DNA of 6,431 bases, from assembly GCA_017964745.1 (NCBI GenBank), contig JAGCRJ010000246.1, forward strand, positions 1 through 6,431, in the 5' to 3' direction. The notes below the pieces were generated by a model that saw nothing but the letters and a program-made list of their open reading frames with translations, was not told where the DNA came from and ran no database searches. This document shows, piece by piece, positions 1 through 6,431 of this stretch (the stretch's first letter is position 1; every line of letters begins with the position of its first letter). Position numbers and translations under genes: made by a program. Source of the stretch: Lachnospiraceae bacterium. GTDB lineage: Bacteria > Bacillota > Clostridia > Lachnospirales > Lachnospiraceae.

Positions 1-493
1 CGGAATTAAATTCCTTCAGCATCGTATCGCATATGACTCTCGCCCTGCTGAGTGTCGGGTTCTGGGCGGTATATTTGAACTGTCCCTCGAGATGAACCTT
101 CTTGCTTGCAAAATACTGTCTTCCGGCTTCACCGACGACATAGAGCACAACCTTCTCTTCGCTGTCCGAAAACCTGCTCTCGGTAAGCTTCAGTACATTG
201 TGGTTATATGCTCCGCACAGTCCCTTGTCCGCAGTTATGACTATGACCGCATGCGTACGGTCCCTGCCCTTCTTATCGGGACGTCCGTCCGTAAAACGGT
301 GCTTAACATGCTCCGAAGCATTCATTATCGTAAGGAGCATTTCCTGCAGTGCATCAAAATACGGATCGTTGAGCTCAGCATCCTTCTTCGCCTTGCGAAG
401 CTTGGTCGATGAGATCATATACATGGCATTTGTGATTTTCATGGTATCCCGTACGCTTCTGATGCGTCCCGAGATTTCTCTTAATCCCGCCAT
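1..493 (-). CDS. atpG: ATP synthase F1 gamma subunit, 5' part (runs off the left edge)
   Basis: Gamma is the central rotor shaft of F1, coupling c-ring rotation to the catalytic alpha3-beta3 head on the cytoplasmic face of the membrane. The first 164 residues are present and the frame is open to the window edge. It begins MAGLREISGRIRSVRDTMKI and continues TNAMYMIS, the typical gamma N-terminal helix (family form RIxSVxxTxKITxAM). A second hallmark, ITADKGLCGAYNHNV, lies near residues 90-105, matching the family's D(R/K)GLxGxxN segment. The ATG follows the atpA stop after a single base, and an AGGGA-like ribosome binding site lies within the last atpA codons, so translation is probably coupled to atpA. 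The remaining ~120 residues and the expected atpD and atpC genes would lie to the left of the window. Identity is secure from motif and position. Confidence 0.96.
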   Translation of the reverse strand, partial: MAGLREISGRIRSVRDTMKITNAMYMISSTKLRKAKKDAELNDPYFDALQEMLLTIMNASEHVKHRFTDGRPDKKGRDRTHAVIVITADKGLCGAYNHNVLKLTESRFSDSEEKVVLYVVGEAGRQYFASKKVHLEGQFKYTAQNPTLSRARVICDTMLKEFNS

Positions 494-494
494 A

Positions 495-2270
<1,776 letters not shown>

Positions 2271-2284
2271 ACCCTTTATCCCCC

Positions 2285-2761
2285 TTACTTAGCCTGCTCA
2301 AGGAATCTGTCGTAAAGCTGTTTATCCATTTCTTCGCTCTGATCGGCGGTAACGATCCTCTCGGCAGCCTTGGCTACCATATCGGTGATCTCCTGATTGG
2401 CCTTGCGGAGCCTGAGCTGTCTTTCCTCTTCGGCTTCCCTTCTGGCCTGGGCAATGATCTTATCAGATTCCTTCTTCGCCTGCTCCATCAGTCTGTCATA
2501 TTCACCGGAAGCCTGATTACGCGCTTCGGTAAAACGACGCTCCTTCTCGTTCTCGATGTCCCTGATGGATTCGTCGTATTTCTGCTTGACGGCAAGCGCT
2601 TCTTCGTTTACCTTGTCGGCCTCGGCGTACTTGTCCTCGACCTCCTGTCTTCTCTTATCAAGTATCTTGTGTACGGGCTTGATAAGAAAGATCTTCACCA
2701 CGGCAAATAGAAGAAGAACATTTATGATGGTAAATACCAGATTGATATCTATCCTGAGCAT
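2285..2761 (-). CDS. atpF: ATP synthase Fo b subunit
   Basis: Peripheral-stalk subunit: a dimer of b anchors in the membrane beside subunit a and reaches up to F1. At 158 residues it has the usual length. It has one N-terminal membrane helix (about residues 8-28, INLVFTIINVLLLFAVVKIF), then KPVHKILDKRRQEVEDK, typical of the b neck. A long charged coiled coil rich in Glu, Lys, Arg and Ala runs to the end. The C-terminus (AAERIVTADQSEEMDKQLYDRFLEQAK region) is the part expected to bind the delta C-domain, here presumably the domain fused to AtpA. There is no delta domain fused to b, unlike the b-delta fusion known in mycobacteria. GAGGGG lies six bases before the ATG. The gene starts 16 bp after atpE, which ends in tandem stops TGA-TAA. 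Confidence 0.95.
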   Translation of the reverse strand: MLRIDINLVFTIINVLLLFAVVKIFLIKPVHKILDKRRQEVEDKYAEADKVNEEALAVKQKYDESIRDIENEKERRFTEARNQASGEYDRLMEQAKKESDKIIAQARREAEEERQLRLRKANQEITDMVAKAAERIVTADQSEEMDKQLYDRFLEQAK

Positions 2762-2777
2762 TTTCTACCCCTCGTTA

Positions 2778-2993
2778 TCAGCCCAAAAAGAGAATGATCA
2801 TAACACCTACAACGAACGCATAGATCGCGGTTGCCTCAGCAAGTGCTCCTCCGAGTATGAGAAGCTTCATGATCTTGGAATCCGCTTCGGGCTGTCTTGC
2901 ACATGCATCACATGCTTTGGCGGTTGCGATTCCGAGACTGATACCGGCTCCGAGACATCCGAGTGCCGCAATGCTTGCTCCTAATGCTACCAT
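2778..2993 (-). CDS. atpE: ATP synthase Fo c subunit (rotor ring proteolipid)
   Basis: A 71-residue two-helix hairpin, multiple copies of which form the rotor ring that carries the coupling ion through the membrane. Helix 1 is about residues 3-27, the polar loop is ARQPEA (32-37), and helix 2 is about 44-70. The ion-binding carboxylate is Glu53 in ALAEATAIYAFVV. Compared with the Na+-binding ring of Ilyobacter tartaricus, the Gln ligand position of helix 1 appears as Leu20 and the Ser after the Glu as Ala54, while Thr55 and Tyr58 are kept, which favours H+ rather than Na+ coupling. The helix-1 glycine motif is degenerate (G15-x-G17-x-S19-x-G21-x-A23). Cys28 and Cys31 form an unusual CDAC next to the loop. 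It has the strongest ribosome binding site in the window, fitting its high copy number in the complex. Confidence 0.97.
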   Translation of the reverse strand: MVALGASIAALGCLGAGISLGIATAKACDACARQPEADSKIMKLLILGGALAEATAIYAFVVGVMIILFLG

Positions 2994-3000
2994 TTTACTT

Positions 3001-3008
3001 TCCTCCTT
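3001..3008 (-). promoter_or_regulatory. Strong Shine-Dalgarno of atpE
   Basis: The minus strand reads AAGGAGGA followed by seven bases and the atpE ATG. It is an almost perfect match to the 16S anti-SD and the best in the operon. High initiation at atpE is the usual way to supply the many c copies needed per complex. Confidence 0.85.
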
Positions 3009-3024
3009 GGATAAACCTTGAATT

Positions 3025-3714
3025 TTATTCCAGAGCTTCTTTTATATACATTCCCGTCAGGAATACGAATACGTATGCCTGAAGGAGTCCGTCAAAGATA
3101 TCGAAGTACAGCGAGAATACCGCAGGTATGACCGCGGGCACGACGCACTTCAGAAGTTCCATGATGACGAATGCGCCGAGTACGTTACCGAAAAGTCGCA
3201 TGCACAGCGAAAGCGGCTTGATGCCGAGCTCGAGTATGTTGATCGGAGTGACCAGTGCAACAGGCTGTGTGAATCCCTTGAGCCATCCGCCGAGATGCTT
3301 TTTCCTTATCGCGGCGATCTGCACGATGACAATGCTCATGATCGCCAGTGCCGCAGTGACGTTCAGATCCTTGGTGGGCGGTTTGAACCCGAACAGGCCG
3401 ATGAGGTTGGAAAGTCCGATGAAGATCAGCACCGTCAGAAGATATGAGACATATTCATGACCCTCTTCGCCTACCATGGAGCCCACAAGCTCCTCGCCCT
3501 TAACGACAAGCCACTCGGCAAGCGCCTGTCTTCTCGAGATGTTCTTAACCTTCATGCCCGCGGTAAGAATAAGGCAGAGTATAAGAACAATGCCCAAGAC
3601 TATCCAGCTCACGACAACGGATTCGGCAACACCGATGGTGTGTCCCGCTATCTCGAACGAGAAAACGTCATGCGTTTGCAGCTGTTCAAGAACCTCTTCA
3701 GCTATCCGTTCCAT
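3025..3714 (-). CDS. atpB: ATP synthase Fo a subunit
   Basis: Membrane stator subunit holding the two ion half-channels beside the c-ring. With the start used here it has 229 residues, normal for Firmicutes. It contains several hydrophobic helices (roughly residues 33-53, 90-110, 117-137 and two C-terminal). It also has the hallmark PPTKDLNVTAALA (about 112-124) and the essential arginine in LSLCMRLFGN (Arg173), which faces the c-ring Glu. I chose the ATG at 3714 because AAGGAG lies eight bases upstream. An in-frame GTG at 3723 overlaps that same Shine-Dalgarno and would have no spacing. The first 17 bases overlap the 3' end of the upstream hydrolase gene in another frame, suggesting translational coupling. 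atpE follows after 31 bp. I see no atpI gene in front of it. Confidence 0.96.
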   Translation of the reverse strand: MERIAEEVLEQLQTHDVFSFEIAGHTIGVAESVVVSWIVLGIVLILCLILTAGMKVKNISRRQALAEWLVVKGEELVGSMVGEEGHEYVSYLLTVLIFIGLSNLIGLFGFKPPTKDLNVTAALAIMSIVIVQIAAIRKKHLGGWLKGFTQPVALVTPINILELGIKPLSLCMRLFGNVLGAFVIMELLKCVVPAVIPAVFSLYFDIFDGLLQAYVFVFLTGMYIKEALE

Positions 3715-4909
3715 TTTCCCCACTCCTTCGGTTACGAGCTTCGATCATTCCGAGTTTCTTCTGTTTACTCTCTATCCATTTGTCGACGCTTTCGACAAAA
3801 TCGCTCCATTCGGAATGCACTTCATTCCTGGTCTGCTTTCCGGTGTCCTTTATCAGAGCACCCAGTACCGTTCTGAAGAATTCCTTTTCCCCCGTGTCCA
3901 TTCCGTCATATCCGTCCATCATCTGACGGATGCTCTTTACGGGAGTCAGTCCCATCGTGACAAGATCGCTGCTGTCGCACGCATCAGCCACTCCGAACAC
4001 GATATCGATGAACCTTTCGCGGTCCTTCATATCCATACCCGAGAGCCACTGCCTGAGAGCACCGCTGACTATCACCGCACTCTTTTTAAGACTCTTCAGA
4101 TGTTCGAGATCTATATCCTTCACGACCCATGTATAGGGATCGTGCTGGCCCACACCTATGCCGGTGCTTTTTATGACCTCATATATATCGTCGGTCTCAA
4201 AGAGCATACCGACGAGAGAGCTCTGGGGTACGCGCTTAACGATCCGTGACCTGATGCTCTCATATCCTATCTTATTTCTGTACTCTTCCCTGACGGCCGG
4301 GCCGTCAAAGGAATACACGTTTATTATACGCTTTTTTATCGATTCTGGCACTAAAGACGATGCATATACGGACAAAAGTCCGCCTTTTGAATGCCCGCCG
4401 ACGTAAAAGTCACCGGAAAACAGTCCCGAAGCCCTTTTCAGGTATCCTACGGCCTCTTTTTCACCGGGAATCCGGTCCATGATGGAAAGGTTGAAATCCT
4501 CCTTCCAGCCGACCATGTTCTCATCGGTTCCCCTGAATGCGACAAAGCCGCAGCCTCCGCAGAGCTTAAAGGTTATCGCGGAAAACTGGATATCCCTATC
4601 TTTATCTACGATATTTACATAGTGTGTCATGGAAAGAGTTCCGAATCTCTTTCCCGCGACCATACGGGTGAAAAGCTCCCTGTTTACCTTCTCATATCTG
4701 GTATCGGAGAAAAGCTTCGCAAAATCCTTATTCTTTTTCAGGGACTTGATGGGAATGAACAGATCGCTTTCGTCCGGTCCCGGAACAAGACCGTCGAATT
4801 TAAGATACGCAAACTGCGCAAGAATAAGAGCATCAACCTCTCCGAAGGGAAGTCTTTCAAAAGGCTTATCACCGAATTTTTCAAGATATTCCAGAATAGT
4901 ATCGCTCAT
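3698..4909 (-). CDS. Mbeg1-like (DUF2974) alpha/beta-hydrolase, putative lipase/esterase
   Basis: A 403-residue protein with the features of the Mbeg1-like family (PF11187), a group of putative serine hydrolases common in Firmicutes; substrate unknown. Visible blocks: FRGTDENMVGWKEDFN (125-140), a family hallmark; the nucleophile elbow GGHSKGG with Ser174; YSFDGPA (199-205, Asp202); and QHDPYTW (255-261), where His256 is a plausible catalytic base. Which acid completes the triad I cannot tell. No signal peptide or membrane helix is visible, so it is probably cytoplasmic. The C-terminal ~80 residues are charged and helical-looking. The start ATG has only a weak upstream purine run, about 40 bases after a TATAAT box. 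It overlaps atpB by 17 bp, so it probably leads the ATP synthase transcript. A link to energy metabolism is suggested only by position. Confidence 0.88.
   Translation of the reverse strand: MSDTILEYLEKFGDKPFERLPFGEVDALILAQFAYLKFDGLVPGPDESDLFIPIKSLKKNKDFAKLFSDTRYEKVNRELFTRMVAGKRFGTLSMTHYVNIVDKDRDIQFSAITFKLCGGCGFVAFRGTDENMVGWKEDFNLSIMDRIPGEKEAVGYLKRASGLFSGDFYVGGHSKGGLLSVYASSLVPESIKKRIINVYSFDGPAVREEYRNKIGYESIRSRIVKRVPQSSLVGMLFETDDIYEVIKSTGIGVGQHDPYTWVVKDIDLEHLKSLKKSAVIVSGALRQWLSGMDMKDRERFIDIVFGVADACDSSDLVTMGLTPVKSIRQMMDGYDGMDTGEKEFFRTVLGALIKDTGKQTRNEVHSEWSDFVESVDKWIESKQKKLGMIEARNRRSGENGTDS
3723..3728 (-). promoter_or_regulatory. Shine-Dalgarno that decides the atpB start
   Basis: AAGGAG on the minus strand, inside the last codons of the upstream hydrolase gene, with eight bases before the ATG at 3714. 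The alternative GTG begins within this motif, so the ATG is the better start. Confidence 0.8.
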
Positions 4910-4946
4910 TTTGCTCTTTTTGTTTCATTATCCGAAGTTTTGGGTT

Positions 4947-4952
4947 ATTATA
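4947..4952 (-). promoter_or_regulatory. Possible -10 box (TATAAT) for the hydrolase-atp block
   Basis: A perfect TATAAT, directly preceded by TG, occurs on the minus strand in the 49-bp divergent gap, 37 bases before the hydrolase ATG. I find no convincing TTGACA-like -35 at 16-18 bases. The plus strand at 4946-4951 reads TATTAT, so the same AT core could serve a promoter in the other direction for the small membrane protein; that one would start transcription almost at its ATG. Assignment rests on sequence match and location only. Confidence 0.45.
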
Positions 4953-4958
4953 CATTCT

Positions 4959-5255
4959 ATGGAAAAGAAATGGACTCCCAAAAGAATATGTGCTCTTATG
5001 ATCGTCATCCTTCTCGTGATGATGTATGTCGGAACGCTCGTCGTTGCGATCGTATGGCCAGAAAACGCTTCGAAGCTTTTCGCCCTGTGCCTCTTTGTGA
5101 CAGTAGCGGTGCCGATATGTGCCTATCTGGGAATATGGCTCTACACACAGGCTACCGGTAAGAAGACCATCGCCAGTGTTCCCGAGATCCCGGGAGAAAA
5201 GGAAGCAAAGGAAGCTTCGGAGAACGCTTCAGATAACGACTCCGATACTCCTTAA
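4959..5255 (+). CDS. Small two-helix membrane protein of unknown function
   Basis: The only plus-strand gene supported here, 98 residues. I do not recognise a named family. It starts MEKKWTPKRI, with positive charges predicted to stay inside. Two hydrophobic helices follow (about 11-33 and 39-63), joined by a short WPENASK turn. The cytoplasmic tail is hydrophilic and acidic, rich in Glu, Ala, Ser and Asp, ending SDNDSDTP. The Lys/Arg before helix 1 and after helix 2 (GKK) predict both ends in the cytoplasm. Support for a real gene: sensible membrane topology, a position divergent from the hydrolase gene, and an intrinsic terminator-like hairpin 44 bp after its stop. Against: no clear Shine-Dalgarno before the ATG. 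Its last 27 bases overlap the 3' end of the HAD gene on the other strand. Confidence 0.78.
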   Translation: MEKKWTPKRICALMIVILLVMMYVGTLVVAIVWPENASKLFALCLFVTVAVPICAYLGIWLYTQATGKKTIASVPEIPGEKEAKEASENASDNDSDTP

Positions 5256-5834
5256 GTCCTCGGTGGCCTTTTCCGGATCGGTAAATACGAACGCATTGAA
5301 GCCGCACTCTTTTGCGGCTTTTATATTTCTCTCAAGATCGTCGAAAAATACGCACTCTTCCGGAACAAGCGAATATCTGTCGCAGAGAAGCTTATAAAAC
5401 TCGGGCTCGGGCTTGATAAGCTTATCCTGATAGCTGTATATTCCGCCGTCACAATACTTATCGAACTCAAGAGCATCGCTGCATTCATGATATGCCTTTT
5501 CGGAGAAATTGGACAGATAATAAACCCTGTATCCGGCTGCCTTAAGGCTCTTTATCCAGGGAATCGCATAATCCCTGGGAGTGACCATTCCGTGAACGTT
5601 CGCAAAGGTTTCCCTGAGCACATCCTCAAGTTCGGGATCCTCCGAGATAAAGCCCTGCATGCATTCTTCATCGCTCATCTCGCCCCTGTCAAATTCATGC
5701 CAGTACGGGCTGTCGACGGTAGCCTTTTCGATACGCTTTATCATGGCTTCATCGTGACCCTTGTCCTCGAGAAAGCCCTTCCATCTGAAATCCGTTAATA
5801 CATTTCCTACATCAAAAACAATATTTTTTATCAT
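5229..5834 (-). CDS. HAD-superfamily phosphatase, YihX-like
   Basis: A 201-residue hydrolase of the haloacid dehalogenase superfamily, near the usual ~200 for YihX (alpha-D-glucose-1-phosphate phosphatase in E. coli). Motif I is FDVGNVL with nucleophile Asp8. The usual second Asp is Gly10, exactly as in the DLGNV motif of YihX, so this is a subfamily trait rather than damage. Motif II is LSN (Ser109), motif III is IKPEPE (Lys141), and motif IV is FFDDLERNI (Asp165, Asp166). A helical cap lies between about residues 15 and 85. The substrate cannot be fixed from sequence; a small sugar phosphate is a reasonable guess. Its ATG lies 15 bp after the purA terminator stem, with AAGG seven bases upstream as a weak ribosome binding site. 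I see no promoter of its own. Confidence 0.92.
   Translation of the reverse strand: MIKNIVFDVGNVLTDFRWKGFLEDKGHDEAMIKRIEKATVDSPYWHEFDRGEMSDEECMQGFISEDPELEDVLRETFANVHGMVTPRDYAIPWIKSLKAAGYRVYYLSNFSEKAYHECSDALEFDKYCDGGIYSYQDKLIKPEPEFYKLLCDRYSLVPEECVFFDDLERNIKAAKECGFNAFVFTDPEKATEDLRSIGVVI
5299..5327 (+). terminator. Intrinsic terminator of the small membrane protein gene, inside the HAD gene
   Basis: On the plus strand AAGCCGCA and TGCGGCTT (5299-5306 and 5313-5320) form a perfect 8-bp stem with a 6-base loop. The T-rich run TTTTATATTT begins at the end of the right arm. It lies 44 bp past the stop of the plus-strand gene. The same bases encode residues ~172-179 of the HAD protein on the other strand. 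Confidence 0.65.
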
Positions 5835-5845
5835 ATTAAAACCTT

Positions 5846-5877
5846 AAAAGCCGGAATTCCCCCAGGGGAATTCCGGC
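5846..5877 (-). terminator. Intrinsic terminator of purA
   Basis: A near-perfect inverted repeat, GCCGGAATTCCCC / GGGGAATTCCGGC (5850-5862 and 5865-5877), folds to a 12-bp GC-rich stem with a four-base loop. On the minus strand it is followed at once by TTTT, then AAGGTTTTAAT. It begins 8 bp after the purA stop. On the plus strand the trailing sequence is not a proper T-tract, so the minus direction is preferred. Confidence 0.88.
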
Positions 5878-5885
5878 ATCCTTTA

Positions 5886-6431
5886 TCATTTTGAAAGAGG
5901 TGACTTCCTGTAGATGATATCGTCTCTGGAAGGTCCGTTGGATATCATTGTTATCGGATATCCGATCTCCTTTTCGATGAACTCTACGTAGTCGCGGCAC
6001 TCCTGAGGCAGGTCTTCGTAATTCTTGATGCCTCTTATGTCGGTCTTCCATCCCTTGAAAACTTTGAGAACGGGCTTAGCCTTCTCGAGCTTGCTTGTTA
6101 CGGGGAAGTCCTTGGTCTCTTTTCCGTCAACCTCGTAAGCCACACATACGGGGATCTCATCGAGGTACTTGAGGATATCGAGAACCGTGAATGCCACATC
6201 CGTTGTTCCCTGAAGTCTGCATCCGTACTTGGAAGCTACGCAGTCGAACCAGCCGACTCTTCTGGGACGTCCGGTCGTTGCTCCGTACTCTCCTCCGTCA
6301 CCGCCGTTTCGTCTGAGCTGCTCTGCCTCGTCACCGAAGATCTCGGATACGAAAGCACCGGCTCCTACGGCTGATGAATATGCCTTGCAAACGGTCACGA
6401 TCTTCTTTATCTCATAGGGAGGGATTCCCGC
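5886..6431 (-). CDS. purA: Adenylosuccinate synthetase, C-terminal part (5' end beyond the right edge)
   Basis: Converts IMP, aspartate and GTP to adenylosuccinate, the first committed step to AMP, in the cytoplasm. The last 181 residues are present (full enzyme ~420-430); the frame is open to the window edge, so the GTG at 6398 is internal, not a start. Visible blocks, counted from the first residue in the window: GIPP, CKAYSSAVGAGAF (15-27), EYGATTGRPRRVGWFD (48-63) with the IMP/GTP-site arginines, and DEIPVCVAYEVDGK (91-104). Near the end come a PGW-like KGWKTDI and SNGPSRDD. The guanine-recognition motif, TKLD in E. coli (Lys331, Asp333), reads TVLD here (82-85), so the Lys is Val. A Gly-rich stretch RRNGGDGGEYG is about three residues longer than in E. 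coli. The gene ends at a strong terminator. Confidence 0.96.
   Translation of the reverse strand, partial: AGIPPYEIKKIVTVCKAYSSAVGAGAFVSEIFGDEAEQLRRNGGDGGEYGATTGRPRRVGWFDCVASKYGCRLQGTTDVAFTVLDILKYLDEIPVCVAYEVDGKETKDFPVTSKLEKAKPVLKVFKGWKTDIRGIKNYEDLPQECRDYVEFIEKEIGYPITMISNGPSRDDIIYRKSPLSK

Noticed and set aside
2778..2993. Na+-coupled c subunit
   Set aside because: The Gln and Ser ligand positions of known Na+ rings appear as Leu20 and Ala54, so H+ coupling is the better guess.
3476..4249. Long plus-strand open frame opposite atpB and the hydrolase gene
   Set aside because: Its product has no recognisable family features and lies wholly antisense to two well-supported genes; it is a shadow of their codon usage.
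4629..4958. Upstream extension of the small membrane protein to 208 residues
   Set aside because: The extra part is antisense to the hydrolase coding region, reads as shadow sequence and has no ribosome binding site; the membrane topology makes sense only from the ATG at 4959.
5061..5082. Hairpin around GCTTCGAAGC as a minus-strand terminator for HAD
   Set aside because: The stem is only three to four pairs before a bulge and lies deep inside the opposing gene; too weak to call.
4391..5161. Plus-strand open frame of 256 codons across the hydrolase 5' end and divergent gap
   Set aside because: It covers the hydrolase start, the promoter gap and the membrane-protein gene in a different frame, with low-quality composition; the 98-residue frame from 4959 is the credible one.
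6396..6398. GTG as the start of a 170-residue gene
   Set aside because: The frame continues upstream with AGIPPYEIKKI, which matches the interior of PurA; the gene is cut by the window edge.

Overview
The window looks like a chromosomal segment of an anaerobic Clostridia-type bacterium, most likely Lachnospiraceae-like. I infer this from roughly balanced GC, AGGAGG-type ribosome binding sites, the flavour of the F-type ATP synthase proteins and the small clostridial-looking accessory genes. I see no mobile element, CRISPR array, tRNA or rRNA. Coding density is very high and no stretch over about 50 bases lacks a function.

Layout from right to left. The right edge holds the 3' half of purA (adenylosuccinate synthetase, minus strand), closed by a strong intrinsic terminator. 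A YihX-like HAD phosphatase follows on the minus strand. Its 3' end overlaps, tail to tail, a small two-helix membrane protein on the plus strand, whose own terminator hairpin lies inside the HAD coding sequence. A 49-bp divergent intergenic region then separates the small membrane protein from a long minus-strand block: an Mbeg1-like (DUF2974) alpha/beta-hydrolase, then atpB (a), atpE (c), atpF (b), atpA (alpha) and the 5' part of atpG (gamma), which runs off the left edge. The hydrolase overlaps atpB, and the atp genes are separated by 1 to 31 bp, so the block is probably one transcription unit.

The notable system is the ATP synthase itself. The canonical order is B-E-F-H-A-G, but there is no atpH (delta) gene: only 14 bp separate atpF from atpA. 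Instead AtpA is 591 residues long, and its extra ~86 N-terminal residues look like the C-terminal, b-binding domain of delta/OSCP joined in frame to the alpha N-terminus. The delta N-terminal helical domain, which normally grips the alpha N-termini, is absent. No conventional internal start codon could yield a free alpha subunit. If the fusion is real, each F1 would carry three tethered delta-C domains instead of one separate delta, which changes the peripheral-stalk architecture. The other subunits present (a, b, c, gamma) look conventional, with the key residues intact (a-subunit Arg, c-subunit Glu, alpha P-loop and Arg finger).
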